Source: Bursaphelenchus xylophilus (taxonomy: Eukaryota; Nematoda; Chromadorea; Rhabditida; Aphelenchoididae). From it: DNA of 64,000 nt. How positions within the stretch are numbered: the stretch's first letter is position 1; every line of letters begins with the position of its first letter. The stretch is taken from the NCBI GenBank assembly GCA_904066235.2, contig CAJFCV020000002.1, positions 4,278,001 to 4,342,000 of the forward strand. Direction: 5' to 3'. Under the pieces are notes generated by a model that saw only the letters and a program-made list of their open reading frames with translations, did no database searches and had not been told where the DNA came from. The position numbers were made by a program, and so were the translations under genes. This document shows, one piece after another, positions 11,001 to 21,716 of the stretch.

Positions 11001-11977
11001 TTTTTTTGATAAACAATATTTGATAATTGCTTTGTTTTTGAACTGACAACTGAGCTAGTTTAACTATCCCAATACACATCAACGTCACTTGTTTTATTAT
11101 GCTTTATGCATAAGCCCCCAGGCATCGGTCAAAGTTGATGATGTTGTTCATGGCTAAGTTGCCGTCAAAATTTTTTTGGGGTTTTCTAACATTTTGTTGA
11201 TCGCATTCATATGTAAAAAGACTCGCTTCTGCCGAAACTGCATTCGTTCTGACAAGAAAACTCAAAAAAATGAGATTTTTTGAACTAATTTTTTTTGTCG
11301 AAAATCCTGGAAGTTTCTCTTTTCATCATTACAAGTTTTGGGCGTTAGATTGTCCACGGTATTGCAATCCGACCAGGCATGAGCAGTTGAAGGACCATTC
11401 GACTAAAATTACCGAAGTCAGATCGTATGGAGAACCGTACATTCCAGAGAACGCGTAAAGAGTGGCTTGGCCAAAGGCAAAAAGCAACAAAATCAATAAA
11501 AAATAACGTTGTAGTATACATTGAAGAGTAAAAATAGCTAAAATGAAATTATTTTATTGTTTCAATATCCTAATTCTATAATAATTTTATTTGGCGAAGA
11601 TTCAAACCGAGAGGAACAATTGACACGTATGGGTCAAGTGTTCCCTGCGATGACAAAACTGGTTGTCTAAGCAACAATCTATTACAGCAACTTACACAGA
11701 TGTGTTTTACCAACGATTAATAACCCATAAATTTCCTTTTGCTAACATATATTATATCTGTGAAACACTTGACTCAAAATGTGTCATGTCTTTCCCTCTG
11801 TGCGAAGGTTGGCATAAAGTCCGGAATTTTGCTTTTTCAAGCCTCATTTCCGTTTTTTAAGTTATTTTGAAATTTTTCAAAATAAAAAACAAAAAAATTC
11901 AAATTTTATTCAAGTAAGCACAAAGAAAATTTTGTCTCATTTCTACAAATTGGTTGTTCGGAAACTGTCTTTTGCAA
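11001..11977. other. intergenic, possible small last exon and two palindromic repeats
   Basis: Mostly non-coding. A frame closing at 11458 (encoding ...EVRSYGEPYIPENA) is followed 35 bases later by AATAAA and could be the last exon of a small plus-strand gene. No upstream exon was found, so it is not called. Two copies of the TTGACC...GGTCAA palindrome lie at 11611-11646 and 11762-11800. Confidence 0.35.
11611..11646. repeat. dispersed ~40-bp TTGACC/GGTCAA palindrome, copy 1 of about 12
   Basis: GAGGAACAATTGACACGTAT then GGGTCAAGTGTTCCCT. The family consensus is roughly GAGGGGAARACTTGACCCA on one arm and TGGGTCAAGTSTTCCCCTC on the other with almost no loop. Other copies: 11762-11800, 12485-12524, 12609-12648, 13871-13911, 15799-15838, 17624-17664, 17951-17992, 21997-22035, 22134-22176, 22759-22810 and 38991-39023. 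All lie in introns or between genes. Confidence 0.75.
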
Positions 11978-14400
11978 ATGCTGGGCTTCAGTAAACGTGA
12001 GTTGCCTTCAAGCCTGTCAAATTTATATTATTCATGTTACACTTGATACCTTCTTACCTTATTTTTATGTTTCAGTCCGTTTTCTCGACTTTGTCGCGCC
12101 ATTTTGCAAGTTGGTGCCGAGCATTGCGATTCCGCAAAGGGAGGTCAAATTTGGGGAGAAATTGATTTGGACATTGTTGTCATTGTTCGTGTATTTGGTC
12201 TACTGTCAAGTCCCATTATATGGTATGTAAAAAAATATTTTTTTTATCACACTTCAATCTTATTTCTTGCAGGAATTGAGCATGGAGACTCCGAGGATCC
12301 TTTGTATTTTCTTCGGCTTATGATGGCTTCGAATCACGGCACCCTGATGGAGTTGGGGATCACTCCAACGTTGACATCCTCGATGATTATGCAGTTGATG
12401 GCCTCGACTGGGATTATTCAAGTGGATGGAACACGTAAAGACTTGATCCTCTTGAGCCGTGCACAAAGACGTAAGTTTTTGATTCGAGGGGAAGACTTGA
12501 CACATTTGGGTCAAGTGTTTTACTGATAGAATCAAGTGGCAGAAATTCAAGGAAATACGAAATAGAGGCTTTTAGATGCAATACCTAAATTTTTATTTTT
12601 CCTGCACCGCGGGAAAGACTTGACCAAAACGTGTCAACTGTTCCTCTCAGCTAGAATCCTTTCTCCAAATGAATTTTTTATTCTTTGGACTTACTGTAAC
12701 ATTCGTTTTCCAGTCGTTGCCTTGCTTTTTCTCTGGGGCCAAGCCACTCTCTACGTCTTCTCTGGAATCTACGGTTCTCCATTCGAGCTGGGCCTGGTCA
12801 ACTGCAGTCTGATCGTCCTGCAACTGGCCATGTCCGGGCTGATCATGATGCTGCTGGACGATATGATGCAATCCGGCTATGGTCTTGGAAGTGGAACCAA
12901 TCTTTTCATTGCTACAAATCTCTGCGAAATGATTGTTTGGAAGGCATTTAGTCCGCTGGTAATCAGTGCCGGAAATGGAAAAAAGTTTGAGGGAGCGGTG
13001 TTGGAGCTGGTCAAGCTGTTGATCGACAAGGAGGAGAAGTTCCAAGCCTTTGAAGAGGTGCTGTTAAGGAAGGGATTACCGAATTTGATGAGCTTAGGAT
13101 GGACGATGGTTTTGTTCTTTCTGATTGCGTATTTACAGGTAAAAATGGGATGGATGGGGATGAAATTAAGCTCGGATCTTTGATCTTACCATCTCCAAAT
13201 TTTATTTTCAGGCCTTTCAACTCGAAATTCCCCTCGTTTCGGCCAATTCTCGCGGCCAAACCGGCGTTTTCCCGATAAGATTGGCCCACACTTCCAACAT
13301 GGGCGTCTTCATTCAAAACGCCCTTGTGTCTAATATCCTCACCATCTCCAAACTCCTTTCTGTTAACTTTTCCGGCTATTTCATCGTCGATTTCATCGGC
13401 GTTTGGGAGACTATGGAGAGCGGACGCAATGAACCCACGTGGGGAATATCCTACTATTTGACGTCCGTGAATACGCTAGAAGAGTTCCAAAAGGACCCAT
13501 TTCGAGCAGTGGTCAATGTCACATTCACATTGTTGTCGTGCACCTACTTTTCGGTCATTTGGCTGAGGTTCTCGGGCAAGTCGGCAAAGGATATCGTGGA
13601 GAAAATGAAGAGGGAGAAGTTGATGGTTGGTGGGCATAGACATAGTAGCATGGTAAGTAAAAAGTATCAGAGGAAAAGAGATGGTTGGGGAGCAAAAATA
13701 CGACTATTTTGGAGATGGTTGAACCATTTTTCGGAGAATTTTTATGTTACACTTTGTGATAGCGGCTCAAAAAAGGTTGTAAACTGCATTATATTGATAA
13801 GGGCATGTCACAAATCAATTTTAAGTTGCATCAAATCGGAAATTTTTTATTTTTTCGTTGTTTTAGTTAAAGAGGAACACTTGACCCAAGTGTGTCAACT
13901 CTTCCCCTCGGTCAAAAAATGGCCGAAACTGGTGAATATCGTGAGATGATTGATTGATAATTTTAAAATAGCTTCTATATTTTTTAATGGAACAGGAGTT
14001 TCATAAAAAATTCGAGTATAACAGCTCGCGCTACACAATTGCAATTCCATCATCTTTTTCAGACCAAATACCTAAATCAATACATTCAAACGGCCGCTGC
14101 TCTTGGAGGAATTGGAATTGGAGTGCTGTCAATATTGGCTGAAATTTTGGGTAGGCTTTTTTTGAAATTTCTTCGTATAGAAGAATATTATATTACTTAT
14201 ACCAAAAGCCGATAATTTTTTTACATTTGCATATCTTGGTACTGTATGTAAATCCATTAATTTAAGGTGTGATCGGCTCCGGGGCTAGTATTCTGATGAC
14301 AGTCAACGTGATCTGCAGCTATTACGACGCGTTTGAGAAGGAAAATGCTGATGAATCCAAGAAAAAAGTGATCAGCCCGCAGAAAATTGGACGCAAATAG
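11978..14400 (+). CDS. SEC61 alpha-like translocon pore subunit, divergent
   Basis: Seven exons (11978-11996, 12076-12222, 12273-12470, 12714-13138, 13212-13652, 14063-14150, 14267-14400) join in phase to 483 residues, close to the 476 of animal SEC61 alpha. SEC61 alpha is the ten-helix pore that passes nascent chains into or across the ER membrane. Conserved stretches include the plug/TM2 region (HGTLMELGITPTLTS, MIMQLM), GYGLGSGTNLFIATN, IVWKAFSP, FVPIRLAHTSN-like FPIRLAHTSNMG, QNALVSN and the C-terminal GSGASILMTV. Many positions normally near-invariant differ: the residues after the plug (LLSRAQRLVALLF), the cytosolic loop (LVSANSRGQ) and a lysine-rich tail ending KIGRK. It is therefore likely a fast-evolving paralogue rather than the housekeeping copy. 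Three introns carry the ~40-bp palindrome. Confidence 0.88.
12485..12524. repeat. ~40-bp palindrome, copy in SEC61 intron 3
   Basis: CGAGGGGAAGACTTGACACA paired with TTTGGGTCAAGTGTTTTACT. A second copy (12609-12648) lies in the same intron and a third (13871-13911) two introns downstream. Confidence 0.75.
13871..13911. repeat. ~40-bp palindrome, copy in SEC61 intron 5
   Basis: AGAGGAACACTTGACCCAAG followed by TGTGTCAACTCTTCCCCTCG. One of the best-preserved copies, with both purine-rich/pyrimidine-rich ends intact. Confidence 0.75.
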
Positions 14401-14910
14401 AAATATTTTTTAACTTTGTGATTGTAACGTTTTATAAAACATGCACGCCAATTTATTTTCTTCAAAAACTATTTTTGTGAGCTGCGCCCGAGTTTGTGAG
14501 AATGTTGGTTGCCATTTTATACAAAGAAGGCAAAAATTCCGTTTTTGGTGAAAGCAACCGGTGAAAAGAGAAATTAGTGCAGAATTTTAAGTGTTTTCAG
14601 AAAAAAGGACTGTACTACCGCATCTTGGCAACTGTTGCGCAATAATTAAGGGTAAAAATTGAGATTTTTTCCGTTTTATTGAGAATCCTTTAAATCAACA
14701 AGAAAAATGAGATAAATTAGGAAAATATAATTAAGATGTAACATCAAGATCACCTGATCACCTTCGGCATTGGACTCGTAGATTTTTTGACTGGATTTGC
14801 TGGATTGACTTAGTCTTGACTGGTTTGAATCAGGGTTTGATTGAAACTGACTGGTGTTGTTGATGGCGATTAAAAAAATCCGGCACATGAAGAACTGTCG
14901 ATCCCGTTTG
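14401..14910. other. intergenic; open frame of unclear status on the minus strand
   Basis: Convergent region between the SEC61 gene and the small coiled-coil gene. A minus-strand frame at 14676-14888 (Ser/Gln-rich, then hydrophobic) follows the coiled-coil gene's stop and may be 3' UTR. I could not splice it into that gene. Confidence 0.3.
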
Positions 14911-15466
14911 TCAGCTCTTTAATTCGCCACGTATCTTTTTTTGCAATTTTTCCGCTTCTTCTGTGAGTTCCCGAAGTTTTTTCCCTGAGGCAGTTGCCAC
15001 GGCCGCCCGTTCACGCTGACCATTCATCGAGGCAGTAGGAGTCCTTCTAGGAGTCAACGAAGCATTTATGATGTCATTTAGAGCGTTCTGCAAGCGAAAA
15101 CACCAAAAAAACTCAAAATTTCCATTTTTTTGCCCTTAGGACCCTTATTTTGAATCCATTTTTATCAAAAAGTACGCTGCCGATTTCCGAATTTTCAACG
15201 GCATTTGAAAGCGCACGTTAGATTCTATGTAATATCTAAAAACGGAACCAATCTCAGAGAAAAAGCATACCTCATTGGTGGAAAAGGTGAAATTTCCATT
15301 ATTTTGGGTTACTGTAGAATCGTCCTGGTCGGCGGTCAATTGCTTCAAGCGCCTTGGATTCACGCATCTTCTGGAGCCTCAGATCCCGCTGTCTCTTCCT
15401 GTCTAGGTTGACATTCCTGAAGGCGTTGATTCCGCTCTCAGATTGCGAGAATAAGTCAAAACTCAT
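14911..15466 (-). CDS. small hydrophilic coiled-coil protein, unknown function
   Basis: Three exons, 15364-15466, 15271-15311 and 14911-15087, join in phase to about 106 residues. The start ATG (MSFDLFSQSESG) follows directly after TTTCCAG, either a trans-splice site or the acceptor of an unseen exon. The first intron is 52 nt (GTGAAT...CTACAG); without it the frame runs into a stop. The protein is basic and Ser/Thr-rich in the middle (NASLTPRRTPTASM) and ends in a predicted coiled coil (KKLRELTEEAEKLQKKI). I recognise no family. The middle TPRRTPT stretch could be a proline-directed phosphorylation region. The retained-intron reading adds RESKALEAIDRRP before a stop and is a possible shorter isoform. 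Confidence 0.45.
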
Positions 15467-15967
15467 CTGGAAAAATTTAAAATTTCACAATTTTTGACTT
15501 GTAACACCCGCGGCTTCTCTGAAAGTTTTAAAAAATTATGCCCATCTGATAGAGCATGAAAAAATCTACAATTCTATAGACTCAGAAGTTAAGGTACCGA
15601 GCCTCAAAAAAAGTTATGAACGAAATAAATTACCTTACTCCAGGGGTAAACATTAAAGATGCCGCCAAATATGGCAGAGATTTATTTTGTATCTGTCTTG
15701 AGTGTACATTTTTCGATTTGTCTGTTATTCTTCTTTACTTTGTGCAATTTTTGCGATGATTGACTTTTTTTCTGCCAAGATACGGTAGGTGTTTTACTGA
15801 GGGAAACACTTGACCAAACGGGCCAGGGAGACACTTGGCACGAATTATTTTTTTGATTTTTTATAGAAGAAAATAAATTGGCGTGAAACATGTATTCAGC
15901 CTGGCTTTACATTTTTGAGATCTGTTTTAAATACAGTAATTATTGATTTTTCAATTTTCCACCCGTT
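15467..15967. other. intergenic with one palindromic repeat
   Basis: No gene seen. A decayed copy of the ~40-bp TTGACC palindrome lies at about 15799-15838. Confidence 0.35.
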
Positions 15968-17535
15968 TCACATCTTGTTGGTGTAGATGCTCTTGACTTG
16001 TCGAGAGCTCTTTCCCCAGCTAGCTGAGAGCCGTAGAAGTCGTTCGAACTCAGATCGAAGCCCTCTAGACGAAATTAACAGCGATATAGCGGTTCCAAAT
16101 AGACAAACGTCGTAGAGAAAAGGCATGATTACCCCGAAAATCATCGATAAATTCCCGTAGTGCGAGATTTTGTGGTAGTTGAGAACTGAGATCTAAAATT
16201 TAGAGGGTAAAATACGAGGTAGTACATGGGGTACTCATGAGAAGGATGTAAGCTTCTGAACTCACGTAGATCATCCCGTAGAACAGATGAACCGAAAAGA
16301 TGATAAAAGAGGTAATGAAGAGGTTGATCTCCCGGTTCCGGATGTTCCGGATGTTCAATGATCTCCGCCGGTAGTAGAGCAGGAATATTGAAAGAGTATT
16401 GAAAATCCCTGAGATTGAGGAGAGCGAGATGAAGGCGATTTCGGAATTACGGCCCGAGGACATCTGAAACATGATTTGTAAAATTTAATGCGTTTTTAAA
16501 ATATAATAAAAAATAAGAGTTTTTTGTGTCGCAACACTCTAAATTTTCTTGAATTTCGAAGCGATAATCTTAGACGTGCACAGATTAATTGCTGAAAATT
16601 TTAACTTTATGCCTATACAAGAAGAGTTGAGATACTCAGCGATTTTTTCTGGCGTTAGGCGCTTGAATATGGAAAAAATAAGGTCCACAAATACCAAAAA
16701 AATGTTTACTCTCCCCTATCAGTGCCTTCTTCAAACCACAGGCTAACTTTTTTTTCATCTGAATTTGCTCGAGTTGTTAAGCTGTAACTTTTTACTGCGA
16801 CATGATGATTCCACCACATTTTTGTGGGTTATAGAGAGGGTGTTATACAATATAACCCACTGTCGCTTGTGTTTCTCTAACGCCCGGTTTTCGCGGTGGG
16901 AGCCTTCAAAAATTTGTCTCCGTTATTTTGGGTCACCCTGTATCGTATTTTACACATAACTACTTACCCCAAAAGTGACTGAATGATCGTATGTCACAAA
17001 GCACCATTTTCCCTTTTTCTCGTCTTCACATGATAATTTATAGTTATTTAGCAAAATAAACCCGTAAAATGGGACCGGCGATACATAGTAGATTACGACA
17101 ACCACGTAGAAATACTTTTTCCATAGCTGCAATTCCAAGATCAATCATAAATTACTGCAAAATCTGAAAAGTTACCTTCTGATGATGTAAAGGGAACATA
17201 ACGCAAGTAAAGCGATTCACCGATAAAATTGTCCCCGCCATGACTCCTTGAAATTCGGTGTAAAAATACAGAAAATAAAGGAATATGTGTATTTTATATT
17301 TATCATCAAGGTTACTGTAGAATGGATACAGCAGTGGAAGAGTTGGCCCTCGTTGAATGTACTGATTCAATACATATCCGATGATATCTTGAACACCGAA
17401 TAAACTGACCAGTCGAAAGAATGCTGAGGGGAAAGTCTTTCGTTTTGTGAACAAGATTGAGATTAAGGTTGAGTAGCATATTACTAATGGGACGCCGTAT
17501 AAGTAGTAGATAATAAAGAGGGAAGTGGAGGCCAT
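15968..17535 (-). CDS. serpentine 7TM chemoreceptor-type GPCR (nematode Srg/Srv-like), copy 1
   Basis: Four exons (17176-17535, 16968-17126, 16266-16463, 15968-16192) join in phase 0 to 313 residues, the usual size for this group. The protein is rich in aromatic and aliphatic membrane segments: helix 1 from LFIIYYLYGVPLVI, helix 2 from FFRLVSLFGVQDI, helix 3 around FQGVMAGTILSVNR with a cytosolic CVMFPLHH motif, and later helices in KKYFYVVVVIYY, GIFNTLSIFLLYY and INLFITSFIIF. The VNRFTCVMFP string sits where nematode Srg/Srv receptors have their DRY-like motif. The ATG at 17535 lies 14 bases after a TTTTTTCAG, a probable trans-splice acceptor. Ligand unknown. It shares exon sizes with copy 2 (21699-23625). 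Confidence 0.8.
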
Positions 17536-19701
17536 AAAACATGGGAATCTGAAAAAATAATCAATTTCTATCACTGTTTAACAATTTTAAGATTTTTATA
17601 TCATTTCGTGCTATTTTGAGTTTGAGGGGAAGACATGACTTAGATGGGTCAAGTGTTTCCCTGGCGAAAAAAAATAAAACAAAAATTTAAGACTTCAAGA
17701 ATTGGTCTAAAAGTTACATATTCGGAATCTCCATGTCATTTCGGACATAGTCGTATCTTTTTTCCCGGTACTTTTAGTGCAACAAGTGCCAGTTTTAAAA
17801 AAACGCCCACTTCCATGGCCGAAAACACAACTAAGTTTTATATATTCTGAATCAGAAAATTTTTGCGAATTTTTTGATATATATCTCGACCTGTAACTCC
17901 ACACTCCATAGAAATACTTTCCTTGTGAAACAAATACTACTTCTCCATCACAGAGGGAAAGTCTTGACTCAAGCTGAGCCAAGTGTTTCGCGGAAATTAA
18001 TTTTACGAAATTTCGTTTCAAAAAAGTTTAAAATTAATTCAACGGTAAATTTAAGCATTTGTATGACCAACAACACTTTTCAAGTGCTTCAAGTGCTCCT
18101 TTCTTAACAAAAACACTGAAAATATTTGGGATAATAAAATTATATTGCCGTAAAATCCATATGACATGATACGTACATTTAAAGACAATTTTACTCCTTT
18201 CTAACCTACAAAAACCCGCACTAATTGAAATTGAATTTCCCTTTGTCAGCAGAAATCTACGTAAATAGCCACCTGTAAGCGAGCAGACCAAGCATTATAT
18301 CATATCTCAAGGTGGTTTTAGTGGGTTTCAGGAAGACTACAAAGGAGTTCTGGCAATCTACGAAAAGTGATGTTTTAAAGTTCATACGGTGTCTTGAAAA
18401 CTACAGTGTCCTTCTTTCATAAAATCCAAAAATATCCGACCCTCAATGAACCAGCTCATCAAACAAGAGCGGAATTTAAATATTTATACAGTGATGACTC
18501 AAGAAATAATCCGAGATTCGTTTTTCCCTCGCGGGAAGAAACACCATTTGTGACCCGTCATGTACTCTTGTATATTCTATATACGTATTATTACTTGTTT
18601 CTTGTTATTAATACGGACCATTAATGGGCAGAAACAATATAACGAAATGTTCTTTGGATGTAAGTAAACGTATTTGATTATTCCAATGAAAAGAATATGT
18701 TTTTGTAAAGAAATAATTATACAATGATATATGTATGAAGTAGTTATCTTGGTCTAATTGGAAGTATTTTTAGATGGAGCAAAAACAAAGGTCATGTTTG
18801 GGACACCAGGTAAGTAAGTTTGGAATAGAACAAAGACACAAATATAAATTATTCATTGGGTGTGATTAGACAAAGTTCAAGAGGGGAAGGTTGAAATAAG
18901 ACCAAATCTGAAATGACTCGGAAAAAAAGTGCATGGGTAATGTGCAATGGAAATAAATATATTAAAGCACCCGTTTTACACAGTACTACAAGGAACACGA
19001 TGGAAGAAAATACAAGCCTAGGCTAATTCAAAATCCGATCCAAATTGGCCAAGAAACGTCAGGGATGTACAAACTTTTGCAACGGCAAAAAATTTCTTTG
19101 ACCTATATTGACCGGTCGACTAAGGTTAGATTTTTGAACCTCCTGCCCTATTAGGCTTTGTCACAAGCTTTTTCAAACAGTAGTATCCATTTTTACGTAG
19201 CGCTCGCCAAAATCTAGGAATCGAGAAATCATGCAGAGTAGAGACGCTTTCGTAACGGCGCGCAGAAACGCCCATGAAAGACTAAAAATTACATTTTGTC
19301 GTCTTAAAATTAGACATTGCACTTTAGAAATAATATCCGAAAAATTCCAAGAGTTTGGGTAAAAAGTAAAAGTTCAAGCACGTATGATGTGGTAAAGTTT
19401 CAGAGAAGGAAACACAAGAAACACGCGGTTTTTGGGCAAACCTAATCTTTGAAAATTAAAAGTGCATGGAACGAGTCTCAAGCAAAACTAATAACAGTAA
19501 AAGTCGTTGACAATTTTATACAACTTTTGGACATCAAACTCCCATACATAATGAAAAATTTTAAAGATACCGAGCGTCAATTTTAGGTCAAAAAGACCCT
19601 CTATACAGCAAAGCCTTTCTACAGAAACTTTATTTTTTTGTCACTTGCGACTCCTTACAGAGATTTCAGTGTAATCGGAACAATTTTCAAAATCGAAAAA
19701 A
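17536..19701. other. intergenic with two palindromic repeats
   Basis: About 2.1 kb, AT-rich. Copies of the ~40-bp palindrome lie at 17624-17664 and 17951-17992. Open frames here show neither splice support nor family resemblance. If the pepsin-like gene downstream once had an N-terminal lobe and signal peptide, its exons would lie here, but I found none. Confidence 0.35.
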
Positions 19702-21716
19702 ATGATTTCAGCCCAAGAAATTTACCTTCAAACCCGGTTAGACGACGAATATATTTACCTAATTACTCAAGAATGTGTACGGAAAAATCTTTGTTATGTC
19801 AACGACACGGTGAATTATTTTGTGCCAAGGTGAGTCATTATTTTTTCGATAATTTTAAAAAAATGTAGTCTACAAGTAGGAGGAAAACAAGACTAGACTA
19901 GAATAGACTAGACATGGTCTATATTAATAATATTTAGTGCATCGTATGTATAATATAACTGTGACGAGTCATAGTAAATTTACAATGATTGGCATGGAAA
20001 TGGAAAAAATATTAAACTTTGTCTTATGATGACTAAAATACAAAAATTCAAATCTCTGCTATTGCAAATTTTTGCAATAACAGAGAGTAGAAATTTATTG
20101 GAGATAATATGATACAAGTCACATTAAAATGGCAGTAAAATAAAAGGCAGGAAAGTTTAATTAAAACTTTTTATTTGCGTATATTTTTTAGCCAATCAAC
20201 TACATTCTCCACTCAAATGAAAATATTCGAAACAACCCGACCTCATGCGATTGGGACGTGGGCTGAAGATGTTGTTCAGGTATGTGGCGATAAGCAAAAA
20301 ACACACAAAATTAGCAGCAGGACAATTTCTCGGAAGGGCATTGGAAAAGTTGTGGTCTAGTTTCTTGTTCCTGTCCTTTGACTCTTCTCATTTTACCTTC
20401 ATTTTAGGGTAAAATGCATTTTTGAGATTCTGTAATTGCTCGTTATCGATAGATTTTGTCGCACAGAGTTTGTTGTAAAGAGATTTTATACTTTTTTCAG
20501 GTCTCCACATTCTCGCAAAAGCTTCGATTCGGTCTAGTTGAGAAAGCTCGTTATCTTATTCAAGGCAACGGAGTTTTCGGTTTGAAATGGTCGCGAGAGA
20601 ACAACAATCACATAAACCAGCTGCTCAGGGACTACAGGTATCCCGTCATTGGAATTGGGTTGCTTGTCGGTGTTTCCGAGGCCTATCCGTATAATGGGGA
20701 GCTAATCCTTGGAGGAGGGTCAAAATTGTGTCAAGGAATTTACGAATTTGTGGATATTAACACACAAAAATACGATGGCTGGATATTTGATGTAAAAAGG
20801 TAAAAAAAATTATAAACAGTGTAGAATCCGGCCAGACAAGCCTTGGCAGCCCTCTAAAATCTCAAGTGTAACACAATTTTTTTAGGTTTATTTTCGGCGA
20901 AGTTACAGTAACCTCCGAGATCCCGGTGACTTTCGCATTAGGCCAGGAATTCACATTGTTCCCAGACGAATTGTTCACGAAAATTGTAAACGAATTAGGC
21001 GCACGACAATCCAATTCACAGCAAGCTACCTACTATGTACGTTACAATGGAATCGGATTCCCGATTATGGGCTTCGAAACGAATGGAATTATATTAACCA
21101 TGAGGCCGAAGGACTATCTGGGAAAGGTGGGTTGATTTTGATGATGTGGTCTGTAATGTAAGAGCTTTTACACTATGAATAGGAAAGGTCCAAAAAAATG
21201 TGTTATTGAAGGGTTTCAGTGTGTTTTTCCATAAAACTTTTTAGTCATTGTTTCGCTGTGGTTGAAAAACGTGAACTGAAATCTTCAATCTATATGTGAT
21301 AAACCTAGTTTGAGTAAAAAAAAATTAAATGAATTCGGAAATTTACATATTCTTTCAAATACTAAAGTTCAATGTTATGAGCAAGTTTTGCCAAAAATTT
21401 TTTCATAAATCTTCTTATTTAGCTGCCAAGTCCAAAATTTTTTCCTTCACAATTCTCAAAACTCTCTCATTTCACAATAAGCTTACCTTTTCAGCTTACC
21501 CCCTACGGCTATGAGCTCAAAATCCGCCCCAAGTACGACCCGTCGATTCCCGACAACTACATCGTCTTTGGCGACAATTTTATTCAACATTACTGTCTTC
21601 TACTCGAATATTCAGTTCCTCCGAAGATCGGATTCGCACTCTCATCAACTTCTATGGTAATGCCAAGTTTTGTTTTGTCATTTTCAATTTATTTTCTATT
21701 AAAACTTGCTCGGTGA
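19702..21716 (+). CDS. pepsin-fold (A1) aspartic protease homologue, probably inactive
   Basis: Five exons (19702-19829, 20192-20279, 20501-20799, 20886-21126, 21495-21716) join in phase to 325 residues. The pepsin pattern is recognisable: a cysteine pair then SQSTTFSTQ (cf. SSTF), GTWAEDVV, GVFGLKWS, GELILGGGS with YEFVDI, and the C-terminal FGDNFIQHYCLLLEY...KIGFALSS, matching the FLR-Y...IGFA end of the family. The second-lobe active-site DTGTS is replaced by FALGQEF. The first-lobe DTGS segment is absent, because the frame starts just after it. No signal peptide is present, and the C-terminus is hydrophobic (FVLSFSIYFLLKL). It is either a pseudoprotease with an altered N-terminus or a decaying gene. 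The last 18 coding bases overlap the receptor gene on the other strand. Confidence 0.68.

Noticed and set aside
11270..11458. 62-codon frame ending PYIPENA with AATAAA downstream
   Set aside because: Possibly a real last exon, but no upstream exon or family was found.
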